NCBI GenBank assembly: GCA_949710005.1
Contig: OX453274.1
Span: 2,225,001-2,289,000, forward strand
Reading direction: 5' to 3'
Length of the DNA stretch: 64,000 nucleotides
Source of the DNA: Ricordea florida
Taxonomy: Eukaryota; Cnidaria; Anthozoa; Corallimorpharia; Ricordeidae
Shown here: positions 24,301-34,445 of the stretch, piece by piece
How the letters are laid out: each line of letters starts with the position of its first letter
Numbering within the stretch: position 1 is the first letter of the stretch
Notes under the pieces: model-generated
The model's input: only the letters and a program-made list of their open reading frames with translations
Told to the model about the DNA's origin: nothing
Databases searched by the model: none
Translations under genes and position numbers: made by a program

Positions 24301-25848
24301 TTTTGTCTGCTTAGGAAAGGGAAAAAAAAGAGGAGGAGGAGAGAATAAGAATGGAAAATATTATGACTGGCAATCCACTGCTAAATGCACAGAATAGTTT
24401 CAAAGTTAAACGAAGGTGAGGTTTTTTTGACTGCTTAAACATAATTGTACCCACATGCAGGCTGATAAACCAGTGAGAGCTCAATACAATTTGTAATATA
24501 ATTATGTTCATATCAACACAAATTTGGAACGGTGTTTGGGGTATGAGCACTCGTGATTGGTTTTAGAATTATTTTTGGCAGCAGATGTTATGCTTTATTT
24601 CTTAGTGAATTGCCTATCACATTAATGCAAAACTAAAATACTAATAATTGAACATAAATTAGCATACATAATGCTGATGTTGAGAGAGAAAGCTGAAGCA
24701 ATCTCTTAATTACTTTCAACAGAAAATTAAAAACTGCTGATTGTTTACCATTGGAAACTCATTTGTTAATTACCTGTCATAAACTTGTCCATTCAGTGAA
24801 GGGATAATTCTAAAAGCATCTACTACTTACTGTATGTTTTCAATACCAGCCCTGGTGATAACTACAGTACCGGACAGAAGTAACCTAACAGAGAACACTA
24901 AGCAGAACGTGATCTTTAAGCGTTCTACTTAGCGTTCCAATTAGCGTTCCTTAAGCGTCCAGTAATGCGTTCCCTGTTAGGTTACTTCTGTCCAGTACTG
25001 TACCTAACTACAGGTAAACTCAGGTAAAGGATACTTGCCTGCCAAAGCAGCTCACCAGACACTTTCCAGTCTGTGAGAAAAAGGGGCTTCCATTTATCTT
25101 ATCAAATTTAGGGGTCTCATTGACATAAGTGAACAGCAACAGAGACATTGGGTACCGTAGGCTTAAGTTGATACATGCATGCACAAATAAATAAATGACA
25201 AATGCTTTGCTCTGCATTTTCAAGATGGGATGATGATGTTGTATTCAAGAACTGTGCCAAAGGAGATGACGAAAAGAACAAAGTAAGCTTACACAAAGTT
25301 CACTGATTTTACCAGTAAACTTTGCACTACTTGCTCTTGCCCAATCTTTGTTTTTTTTTTTATTAATTTTGTTAACAGAGGTGCCCACTTAAGCATAAGC
25401 ACACTTGTCACCTGTTTCTTTTTTAGCATGTATCATTAGTGCAGTGTTCTCCTTTCCAGGCGGTAACTGGTAAAATTTACCGCCTGTAACAGCACTTGTT
25501 ACCGCCTAAAATGGCCTGAAATTCTTGGAAATTCAACAGCTACGCGAGTGTTGTACTGGTTTGAAAAACTCTATTACCTGTTGAGCTGAAATAAAGGGAG
25601 AACACTGTTAGTGTAAGTAGAAGTCACAAGGATTGAAGGGGTCACTCTACTAAAGATAAAGTCAAACACTCCAGACTCAAGTCTATTAATTTGTACTACT
25701 CTCTTTTAAAAGAAAGCAATGCAACAAAATAACTAATTTTCTTTACTGAAAGCATCTTTCTCCTTTTCATCCTTAGGGACAGACCTTTATCAATGATACT
25801 CTACGATCTGAATTTCATAAGAAGTTTATGTCAAAATATGTGAAATAG
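18303..25848 (+). CDS. CWC15: CWC15 spliceosome-associated protein, 6 exons, complete
   Basis: Component of the PRP19-associated spliceosome complex, nuclear and small. Exons 18303-18433, 19688-19906, 23312-23393, 24315-24415, 25225-25282 and 25777-25848 give 663 nt and 220 aa with consistent phases. The N-terminus [20 protein letters not shown] and [18 protein letters not shown] is diagnostic. It is followed by [18 protein letters not shown], an [17 protein letters not shown] segment, an Asp-rich run spanning the exon 2/3 junction, [55 protein letters not shown] and the C-terminal [20 protein letters not shown]. Introns are packed with repeats: MITEs, a Helitron remnant and a SINE. Confidence 0.96.
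18555..18885. repeat. Palindromic MITE with GTGTCCGACAGTC motif (CWC15 intron 1)
   Basis: CTCCGTGTCCGACAGTCGGC near 18570 and CTCGGTGTCCGGCAGTC near 18672 are answered by ACTGACGGACACCGAGTATT near 18811 and TCCGGCTGTCGGACATATAG near 18842. Internally repeated, non-coding, foldback type. Confidence 0.55.
18955..19420. repeat. Cluster of palindromic MITE family B (CWC15 intron 1)
   Basis: The unit with TTTCCACACAGGTCCCTACT followed by TCATTATGCATGCTGTAGC occurs at about 18957 and 19050. Its reverse complement (GCATGCATAACGAAGTAGGG ACCTGT) occurs at about 19150, 19210 and 19390. Another half copy is at 3780-3875. Several nested or tandem insertions of one element explain the pattern. Confidence 0.6.
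19510..19622. repeat. Single unit of the DCUN1D1-intron palindrome family
   Basis: TATATGTTGTGGTTCAATTT and CTTGGTTTAAATTTTATTTT are answered by GGAAAATAAAATTTAAAAC. This is the same unit that is tripled at 14612-15193, here as one mostly complete foldback just before CWC15 exon 2. Confidence 0.6.
19925..20040 (-). repeat. Dispersed repeat family A, copy 3
   Basis: Read on the minus strand, it contains GGGTCAAGATGGCTGGATGT and ends near CATATTGACCCCGTACAC. It is related to 864-985 and 7355-7510 and begins just after the CWC15 exon 2 donor. Confidence 0.5.
20165..20900. repeat. Palindromic MITE(s) with GTGGTGGATATTTAC arms (CWC15 intron 2)
   Basis: An inner palindrome at about 20185-20290 has GGCTAGTGGTGGATATTTAC answered by GTAAATATCCACCACTAGCC about a GCCGCAAAGCGGC centre. 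Its flanks CAACTATTCACCGAAGTGG and GAGGTGAATAGTTG also mirror each other. The sequence TTTTAGTATATACTAAAAC marks its edge, and a TGTTTTAGTATTTACTAATA end recurs at 20880. A related arrangement is at 23995-24255. Confidence 0.6.
21009..21036. repeat. Simple repeat (TCAC)n
   Basis: Seven or so tandem CACT tetranucleotides are directly visible. Simple-sequence repeat in CWC15 intron 2. Confidence 0.9.
22340..22630 (+). pseudogene. Helitron helicase-like fragment (CWC15 intron 2)
   Basis: Frame 22364-22579 encodes [20 protein letters not shown] then [21 protein letters not shown], the signature of the N-terminal Helitron-like helicase domain found in Helitron and Pif1-type transposon proteins. 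A frame change near 22545 continues the expected family sequence ([15 protein letters not shown]). The gene is broken: no Rep or helicase core is visible nearby. It is a remnant of a rolling-circle transposon. Confidence 0.75.
23458..23860 (-). mobile_element. tRNA-derived SINE, copy 2 (CWC15 intron 3)
   Basis: On the minus strand it begins CCGACCAGTTAGCTCAGTTG, with a B-box GTGGGTTCGAACCTCGGCC. It continues with a body containing TGGTTAGACTTTCTAGTCTT and GATAAGGACGATAAACCGTA and ends in a short tandem ATTGATTG-type tail (23458-23490). It is the best preserved of the three copies. The tail repeat is typical of 3' ends shared with a LINE partner. Confidence 0.9.
23995..24255. repeat. Palindromic MITE (CWC15 intron 3)
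   Basis: AATTATTCGCCAATAATCAC and ATTGTTTTAGTATAAATACG with CAGGTGATTATTTC are answered near the right end by ATAATCACCTGAGTATTTAT and ACTAATAGTTATT. It is similar in design to the element at 20165-20900 (same TTTTAGTATA motif and CACTGAG core). Confidence 0.55.
24866..25000. repeat. MITE with about 26-bp terminal inverted repeats (CWC15 intron 4)
   Basis: AGTACCGGACAGAAGTAACC plus TAACAG at the left is answered by CTGTTAGGTTACTTCTGTCC plus AGTAC at the right, with one mismatch visible. The inside carries several copies of an AGCGTTC motif. Non-coding. Confidence 0.65.
25441..25612. repeat. MITE with CAGTGTTCTCCTTT ends (CWC15 intron 5)
   Basis: CAGTGTTCTCCTTTCC at the left mirrors AAAGGGAGAACACTG at the right. 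The left part holds an internal duplicated TTACCGCCT motif. Non-coding, hAT-like in style only; no target duplication was confirmed. Confidence 0.55.
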
Positions 25849-26164
25849 TACAATAGGAATTTGGGATCATGACACAGACAGAAACCCTGATGTGCTGCCA
25901 TAATATGTGGAAATTGTAGTGTGATATTAGTGAATGTGCATTTTCAAATATATTGAATGAAATATTCTTTTTCTGCAGCAGTTAGCAAATTCTTTGGTAG
26001 AACAATTGACTTTGACTACACTGAAAGAGGGTCCTTTTTTGTCTTCTGTCTTTGAAAATGAAATAGTCACTTTTAGATGTCATCATCCATGTGTAACAAT
26101 CAGAGTTTGAGGTTGTTCTGTAGGGTTGTATTATATTAATGTAAAGTGAACATGCTTGATGCTG

Positions 26165-26360
26165 AACACCAGATCTGTGGCAAGTTTCTACTGACTAAGA
26201 TGATTCTTCTTCAATCTTCATATGTTTTGTACAGTTATAAAGCAAATGATATGCATTTTAAGTGAAACAAACATTTGCAGAAATTTTATTGTTCATGATT
26301 GGATAATTTGTATGAAAATGTGTTTGGGTGGTTATGGTTTGAGTAGTTGTACCGTAAGAC
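26165..26360 (+). repeat. Dispersed repeat family C, copy 2
   Basis: Aligns block by block with 6325-6540 in RBX2 intron 1, ending GATTGGATAATTTGTATGAA, TTTGGGTGGTTATGGTTTGA and GTACCGTAA. Non-coding. Confidence 0.55.
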
Positions 26361-28509
26361 AGTGGACTAGTAATGTCTACAGACCTCTGCATCTCAGCAA
26401 GCTAATTTTAAACACTTGTTACTGTTCCTTCGTGGGAGCAAAGTAAAGCTATGTTCTTAAAATATGTAATAAAACATAAACAGTAATATTTTCAAAATTA
26501 TTTTATTGTTTGCATGAAGAAGTGTACATGACATGCATTCATAGGCACTATTTACAGGACCTTTAAATTTTAGATATTTAGCTACTGAATATAACTATTT
26601 ATAACTTTAATAATTAAAATAATGTTATAGAAAACTGGTAATATTACGTTTTGTTTTATCCACACATAAGAAGATTAAGCTTTCAGAAGCTTAAATCAGT
26701 TTTTGCGATAACATTTAATAAGTTAAAGATAATTTCAACTGAACCTGGTACAAACAGCAAACAGACAGGCACTAATCATAATAAATATCTAGAACACCTA
26801 GTACATGTAAGCAGCATAGGTTGTACTGTACAATGATCAAAGGCGATTTTATGCTGGTTTGCAAAAGGAATGTAAATACATACAGAATGGTTATCCAACC
26901 ACAGGAAAAAAAGATACAAAGGCAACAGTAATGCAAGGTAGTTTGGGATTTGATTAACACGTTTCTTTAATTATGAGAAATCCACCATTTAAACAGGACC
27001 CGTGACAACTGGTCCTATGCATTTTTTACGTGATTAAGTCTTCATGAAGTAGCTGTGAGGGCAACCATTATGCTAGGATCAGAAAAGGGAAAGAATATAA
27101 TACACTTTCAGTGATGTCATCCATTAATACAAGAAACAAACCAACTGTTAACTAAGTATAACAATGTACTGTACATTACAGAGCAATATATAATTTCTCA
27201 TCCTGTACACCTACCTACCATTGGTATAAACATATATGTAATGAAAAAAATACTCAGCCTTTTTTGCGATCATTGAAATTATCCCTGGAGAATGTTTAAC
27301 TCCTGTTTTGCTTAAATGCTCAGAGTAAATGAATTAAGCTACCAAGTACAACCACTATAAGCAAAATACACCTTAATTTAACTTAATTTAGTAAGTAAAA
27401 GAACCTTATAGACTGGACAACTTCTTACAACAAGACACTTAGCTATCAGTTGAATAAAACACTAGTTTCAAATAGTATTAACATTTTCATCTGTTGATGA
27501 ACCAGTCTAGTACGACAACTCTTTCAAAGTTGAAAACAGCTCTTTCGTGAAGCAGAAATACACACTATAGCATTTGGGTATTGCTATTAATTTTGCTGGA
27601 TTACTCTTTGGAATGAGAAGTTGACTTCAATGACACAATGACCCTAGCCATCTAATCCAACTTTTGGATCTCAGTTTTCTTCCACTTCTGGACTCTTTTC
27701 TGAGGATTTACTAAAACAAAACGTTTCAGGCATTCTAACCTGAGAGAATAAAGATAAAAAGTTAGAGTTTTATACCCAAGTGTATGTGTCTTAAAACCAA
27801 ACAAAGGTGCAGTAACACAAAGGTGTGTCTGCAGTCTTGACATATGCACTTCCTAAGAGATGTTTATTATGAAACATGCCACAATGATTTTACTGGTCAA
27901 CTAATTACTACATCCATAAAATAAGCATCGCCAAGTAAAAATCCACCAGAAGATATCTCAGTAACTCAAAAAAAATCTTTATCTACTAAATTTAAACTTC
28001 ACACCAAAATAATGTTGCTCCTAACATGTTCCTTTTCTGTGCGACACATTTGACACATCAATCAATCTGCTCAAGACAGAAGACAGAACCATTTCTTTTG
28101 GAATCACTCCATATAAACAGTGTTTCATATCACTGAGTTCTCATCGTCGATTTAGCTTTACGATGTATTCTTTTGTAAATTGTTGAATATTTTCTCAGAG
28201 TATGAAACAGTCAAATAAAATTCAATGTTAAACATTAACAGAAACAAGGTAAACTTCAACCTTTTTATTTCCACAAACATTGTCTGTAGAATGGCTTTCA
28301 AACGAGCTCTCCAAATGTTAGAAATGATGTGTTAATTCTTACAAAAACTTTAAAACAGTTGCTCAACCAAACTGTTTCTGTTATTTTTTGGTTGTCACAA
28401 ATTCCTCTTTGAAGCACTTATAATTTTATATGCAATCATTCTGTTATTCTATGCCTTGCAAAAACAATAATTTTCTTTCAACAACATTTTAATTTAGAAA
28501 ACAGTCCTA

Positions 28510-28875
28510 AGAAAATGTGTGTGCTGATTGGTTAAAATTCATGTTTCTATAACTCGATAGAAACACAGAACTAGTACAAGATGTTAATGTAATGATGACG
28601 CGACTAAAGAGAATTTACATTTTGGTCTTCAAAGTTAACAAGTTGTTTTCCTTTTTCTTGTCACGGTGTTTTCTAAAAGAAATAGAAAACATGTTCTTCA
28701 TGTTTTTATCGAGTTATAGAAACACTCATGAAAGTTTGGGAGAACTCGAAAAAGTTGTCGAAACACTTGCCTGCGGCTCGTGTTCCCACAGCATTTCTTG
28801 TTCTCCCAAACTTCCACTTGTGTTTCTATAACTCAATAGAAACACCATACATGTTTTCTATTTCTTAAATACAAT
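28510..28875. repeat. Foldback MITE with TTTCTATAACTC(G/A)ATAGAAAC ends
   Basis: The 20-bp sequence GTTTCTATAACTCGATAGAA, itself nearly palindromic, occurs near 28544. It recurs inverted near 28706 and again near 28813. AAGTTTGGGAGAACTCG and GTTCTCCCAAACTTCC form inner arms around GCCTGCGGCTCG. Non-coding. Confidence 0.6.
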
Positions 28876-29795
28876 GTACATAACGGTGCATCTAGAATAC
28901 TAACATAATATGTGCTACCAATATTACTAATATTCATTATCATTGGTAAAATTTCCAGGATGTACAATAGCTACTATCTCTTAAGGCTGTAAAATACCAT
29001 ATGCCCATAGGTAAAAAAATAGACCTGCAAAATGGAAAAAGTTAAGATGTTACAACTAGGTACACATGAACAAAACTATATACAAAACTTCAATTTCAAA
29101 TTAATGACGCAAACGTTCACAATGAAGTTCCAACAGAAAATTTCCAACACTGATAAAGGTGAACACTGGCCACCAAAAATTCAGTTAAGAAAAATAGCTT
29201 GGGTAAAACCAAAAATGTCTCTACAAGTACAACTGATCATCCAAGAAAGATTAAAAGTATAAAACTTATGGGCAGAAACACTTTTCATGTTAGCTGTATA
29301 GCAGGCAAGAAACAAGCCACAACACCCTTATTGCTTTCTTTTTGTTTATACTAAAGAAATAGAAAAATATGCTACAGTAAGTGCATTACTGAGTTATAGA
29401 AGCAGGCAGGAATTGTCAAGAACACAAGAGAAGTGATTAGATGCTTATATTCATGGTCCAAACACTCATATTCTCGGCTAATATCAATTTTACTCCATCA
29501 ATAAAATGCTGGAATGGTTTTGCCAAAAAGAGAAAAAAAAAATTGTGCTAACACAAGAAAAATTGTGTATGAAGTAGCCTATGTACTTATTCTTGCACTA
29601 TAATGTATACGTGGCATAAGCTGCATGCTTTATAGTGTTACATAATCATGCACCTGATTTGACCAATAAGAGTGTGTGTGTTGCTTCTGTTTCATTTTAT
29701 AAAAAGCTTTAAATGGTCTCTGTCCTCAAGATAAATTGTAGATTTGCTACTCCAGAATTGATTGTTTTAACCTCACCTTTGTACTTTAACTGCCA

Positions 29796-30657
29796 TTAAT
29801 CTCTCACGGGAGCGAAGGTGAAACAGGATGGTGAATTCCCTATTGTTCTGGGTGGGGCACTTGGGCCCTGAGTTGTTGATGGGCCTGCCAGTGGGGAGCG
29901 GGGTGGGGTGAATCTTGATCTATAGACTGGAATGTGCTGTCTGTGGGTGTTACCAAACAGCATGGACACGACAGGAGATGACAGTGATGTGTCTGTTGTT
30001 GAAGAGCTTTGCTGGTCTTCATGGATGTTGTTATCTTCATCAAACTGTAGATGTGCTGTTTCACAAGGGCCTTCTGGTGAAGAATTCACTGACGAGCCTT
30101 CATCACATGAACGTTTTGCAGGACTGACTCCAGGTTCATATCCGTCTGGACCTGATTAAAGAGAAATGAGAAAAAAAAGAAACAAGGGAAGGTCAGCTGA
30201 GACTGACCAGCAAATGCCATTAACTGCCCTTGTCTACCATGGAACTCTAAACTTGCAAGCTCAGTGCCCAGCAAAACCAAAAATTGATTTAACTAATTTA
30301 TTAATCCATTTTTCCTCTGATTCTTACCCTTGTTATTAAATCCCATTAAAAAAAGACTTACCTTTTCTTTTGATTGCAAGCAAAGTACTTGGACGAAAAT
30401 TGAGAACAGGGCTCATGCTTCTAGGGCTGCAAACACAAATTCACAGAGTTGTATCATCCACTGAGTACATAACTTGGTGGCATGACAATAAACATTTGCA
30501 CAGACCACCAAAAAGCTGCATGAAATGATACCATCACTAGTACAGATGTCAACTTTGCAAACAGTGTTATTCTATTTATTTACTGTATCTGCATTTGCAT
30601 GCTTCATAATTTCCAAATTTGCAAAAATTGTAACCAGTACTATTGATACAGTAAGTT

Positions 30658-30697
<40 letters not shown>

Positions 30698-33106
30698 ACT
30701 TTGCAAACAGTGTAGTATCTACTTAAACACTTGAGTTTTTGTAACATAATTATGAAAAAGATACAAATTAGGTAAAAAAAACAATGCTGACAAAAAATAA
30801 TATAAAAACAATATATAATAATAATAATAATAATATACTCCATTTATATTGCGCATATTCTATATTAATAATCATATGCGCATTACAATCAGACCAATAG
30901 ACCATGACACCGGGAACACGCCCTACTCTTTTCGAACAGTGCCATGGATTCTTTTACGTCCCACATTACAGATAGAGTTGTGAGAGGGGCCTACGGTTTA
31001 TCGTCCTTATCCGAGAAGACTAGAAAGTCTAACCATTTGCAGATGCCATTACAAAGGCAGCACTTTCTACTCAATTATTTTAAGACCATGAGTGTTGGTC
31101 CGGCTAGGGTTTTGAACCCACGACCTCCCGCATGGTAGTCCAGTGCTCTACCAACTGAGCTAACTGGTCGGCCATTAGCGTGAAAAACACTGAACATTTA
31201 AAATCAAGACAACCCAGTGAGGGAATTTTCTAAATGACATTCAACTCACAAATACGTCTGTCTAGTGGGGCTGGGTCCTGGTGGTGTCAGACTTCTTGCA
31301 TGCCTGATTGGTATGGTCTGTTGACACACAACACATTGAAGCAATTATGACCACATTGCATACTTGACATTCTGTCCATGAAATTGCCAAAACATTTTAG
31401 CCATAAATTGAAACTTCCAAAAATCTCAAACTATGATAGAATGCTTACCTTGGTAAATCTAGTTGGTGAGGGTGAAGTTGATGGATAAGGGATGCAAGGC
31501 TCATCAAAAGAATTCCTTCTTTCGTGCATATCAATGTCATGGTTTTTATCATGATCCTGCAAAGAGATTTGAATTATAAGTTTCGGTCTAAAGAAAGTTG
31601 ATAAAAGAAATTGTCATAAAGTATATGATCAAACTGTTTTCAAATAAGCACAGTTTGTACATACTTGAATTAATGAAACAGAAAAGACTTAAGCTTGTAA
31701 ATAACCATTTGCATTAAAAATGCACTAAATGGTACTTTACCTCTAAACTAAAGTTTTCATGGATGTCTCTAATAATGTCCTCACTAGAAAAAAATTAAAT
31801 CAAATGATGGTGAGAAGGGGCAATAAGAATATGTGCGAAAATTTGCATGACTGAAACTGTTATCATGTGAGACATATATTGTCCACACAAAGAAGGAATC
31901 CATACTAATGTGTAAACTTCTCATCTGCCAAATTTTGTTTGGGCACAGTCCACCAGAATCTACTAGACAGCAGGCTCTTAAAGGATTTATCAAAAATCCT
32001 GAAAAAAAACCCGAAGAATAGCGTAAAATTATTTGATTAGTTACCAACATTTCTTTAAGATCACTTTACGAAAGTCGGCAAAATGACCTCTCTATGTGTT
32101 GTTACTGCGAAACATAAGCCCTGGATCACTGTACTTCCTTTGGCACGTAAAACACTTGTTTCAAAAAAATAACTTGTTTTTCTAAAATTTACGAGCTAGA
32201 CGTGACGATGGTTTCCACCAAGGTTTTAAATCAGTACAAAAGTTACTTTAATGGTCTACTGGGATTAACAGTGGAATATGTAACTAATGCCGGTCGAAAA
32301 ATGCAAAGGTTACATTGAACTGAATGGATTACATTTTGCTCAAAATTCGTAAGACCATCTGTGAACTATGCAATTAATTTCGAACAACTCTTTCAAACAA
32401 TATTCAACGAACAACCCGTGAAAAAGTCACATTTCAAAGTACTTAGGTGACACGATCGTCAGGACAGTCAATGAAACTACGCAAGAGGCTGGCGTAAATT
32501 TAAATTTAAAAAAAACACTAATTTAGTTATAACTACAACAAAAGCTGAAATACAAAACACTATAAAACGGTATCAAACCTTGCCATGACTTGTTTTTCTC
32601 GACTGATATCATCAATACTCTCCTCCTAAAAATAATGAGGAAAATGTTGTCTTAATTTGTTTGAAGTGCGTATTCTAATGACTTCAAATAGCAAATAAAA
32701 TATTCCAGAAAAGAAATTAAAGGCAGGGTACAGAATTCACGATCACAGTATGTTCTTACAGCCGTCAAAAATGGACACTCTACTTACCTTTTTTAGCTGT
32801 GCTATTCTGGAGGCGGGTGATCCCTGGCAAACAAAACACAAAAACAGAAAATAGCGATCGGAGACGAGAGATCAAGCTTTTGAAAACCAAGAATCATTTT
32901 TCATCTATTCGCGAAATTGTACTTACAACATTCACAGCTACTTGACTAGCAGAAAACCGTCTCTCTCTGGATTTTTGAATTGGCTGAAATACAGGAATGT
33001 TATCATTCATTGCAGCTGCGCTGACGTTTGGTGCAGAACTCGATCTCCGAAGCGTATTTGAAGGTAAATGCCCCACATCATCCGTTTCCATTGGATTAGC
33101 CGCCAT
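29796..33106 (-). CDS. PABIR: PABIR/FAM122 family PP2A regulator, 8 exons, complete
   Basis: FAM122/PABIR proteins are intrinsically disordered inhibitors of PP2A holoenzymes with the B55 subunit, acting in nucleus and cytoplasm. Exons 32927-33106, 32788-32823, 32579-32625, 31741-31783, 31449-31556, 31250-31317, 30362-30426 and 29796-30151 give 903 nt and 300 aa with consistent phases. Family marks in order: LRRSSSAPNV near residue 19; the short helix SRIAQLKKEES (residues about 65-75), matching the B55-binding SRIHQIKQEE-type motif; then IIRDIHENFSLE; SPSPTRFTK; and SPRSMSPVLNFRPSTLLAIK before KRK. The C-terminus is Ser/Thr/Pro-rich with SPVVS and ends FAPVRD. The numerous SP/TP sites suggest CDK or checkpoint-kinase control (inference from the family). 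A SINE sits in intron 6. Confidence 0.9.
30658..30696. repeat. Simple repeat (AAT)n
   Basis: About a dozen tandem TAA/AAT triplets are directly visible, in PABIR intron 6. A shorter run at 30816-30836 forms the 3' tail of the neighbouring SINE. Confidence 0.9.
30835..31175 (-). mobile_element. tRNA-derived SINE, copy 3 (PABIR intron 6)
   Basis: Minus-strand head CCGACCAGTTAGCTCAGTTG GTAGAGC and a B-box-like GTGGGTTCAAAACCCTAGCC. The body with TGGTTAGACTTTCTAGTCTT is shared with the other copies. The 3' part differs: it ends in ATGCGCATATGATTATTAAT and an (ATT)n tail rather than the ATTGATTG tail of copy 2. This suggests a subfamily with another 3' end. Confidence 0.85.
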
Positions 33107-33524
33107 ATTTCTCGGTCCTCAAAGACAACATCTATAAGCGCGCAGTGCATTGTTCCGGTCTATCGCTTCCGCTCGAAGAATTTCCTTTCATTCTCCCTTT
33201 CTTTCTTTCTCTCTTTCTTTTTGCTGATGTCCACTGGTACCCATTCAGTTAAGGGTACAGTTAATAGTTTATGGCCCACTTGACGATCCCTACTGTAAGA
33301 TTTGAGAAGATAACGGGAGAAGTTGTCTAATTTTTTTTTTTTTTTTTCACGCAGTCCAGGTGCGGATCCAGGATTTTGCGAGGGGGGGGGGGGGGGGGGG
33401 GTGACCATTATCTGTGACATAGCATTTAGCCATATATATACTTAAAACAAAGAGTTACACTCAGTCAACTCACTCAATCCTCTTCGTTCCTGGTGGAACG
33501 TAGGTTATCCACTAGTGCCAGTCA

Positions 33525-33765
33525 CCTGACCCTATTTTGAGCAGTGCGCTTCACTTCCAACCACGTGAGCTGTCTCTCTTCCGATTCTGCCATTCTTGTG
33601 CGCCTCCGTGTGTGCTGGGGTCTGCCTCTCTTGAGCTTCCACTGTGGGTCGGTTCCACTCTACTGCCCTCTTGGCTATGTATCTGTGTGGTCTCCTCATC
33701 GTGTGGTCAATCCAACCCCAAGCTCTTTGTCTTATCTTCAAAGAGTTACACAAGGGACTTTTAAT
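33525..33765 (-). pseudogene. C-terminal remnant of a non-LTR retrotransposon reverse transcriptase
   Basis: The minus frame 33532-33753 encodes KIRQRAWGWIDHTMRRPHRY then IAKRAVEWNRPTVEAQERQT, a degraded form of the RRWxWIGHxLRxxxxxIxxxALxW / RGRPKxTWRR tail of endonuclease-reverse transcriptases. No catalytic part is visible. The reading frame is short and isolated. Confidence 0.6.
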
Positions 33766-34214
33766 GTGCTTATATTATCTACTTCACTCTTCCATATAGT
33801 TGAAGACATTTTGCAAACTGACAGCTACTTTGTTTTATCGTTTTTAGGCCTTTTTTCAAATAATCGATCGAATATATATGAAGACTTGACTTCCCGAAAT
33901 GAGGGCTTGGCAAGCCAACCAATCCATCCCCTCCAGGATCCGCCCCTGCAGTCAGTTCAATTTCCAGCTCTTAATGTCTTTATGAAATGGGCTAGGCCAT
34001 AAACCCTGTATAAAGGCTATACGGGGTCGTCCCGCAGTTAAAGAGTGTGATAATCAAGAAGCCAAGTCAAATATGAGGTAATAAGCTCACAATGTTTAAG
34101 CCTGAATAGGGTTAATTGTTCGGGGGGGTAATCAAACACTTGAGCTGCAATATTAATGGCAATCGTACGGTTTCGAATTCAATTTGTGAATATGTTCGCA
34201 CAAGTGAGTTTTCA

Positions 34215-34445
34215 GGAAAGATCTCATGTATATAACCACCACGAGTCCCCAACGACCCCAACTACGTAACACATGTTAAATTATTCAATGCTCCATTCAA
34301 TTACGTCAACGCACCATTCAATTAAGTACAGGGTACTCGTGGTGGGTCTATATATGAGAGATCTCGGCCTGAAAAGGGAAACAATTTCATACAATGGGAC
34401 TCTTGGTGGGTATATACATGGGATCTCTGCCGAGTTTTTCAAAGG
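34215..34445. repeat. Foldback repeat with CCACGAGTCC / GTACTCGTGGTGG arms
   Basis: AGATCTCATGTATATAACCACCACGAGT at 34218-34245 (split here by convention) mirrors ACTCGTGGTGGGTCTATATA near 34332. A direct relative, CTCTTGGTGGGTATATACAT near 34401, follows. MITE-like and non-coding. Confidence 0.5.

Larger units (their letters stand above)
25849..29795. other. 3.9-kb gene-poor stretch between convergent CWC15 and PABIR genes
   Basis: It must include the 3' UTRs of CWC15 (left) and PABIR (right). It contains dispersed repeat C copy 2 at 26165-26360 and a palindromic element at 28510-28870. I recognise no protein-coding gene. One candidate splice acceptor followed by a short frame, on the minus strand near 27740, is listed as a finding. 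Confidence 0.5.

Noticed and set aside
33160-33420. 86-aa minus-strand Pro/Lys-rich ORF
   Set aside because: Produced by a homopolymer G run and a TTTC tract; low-complexity translation only.
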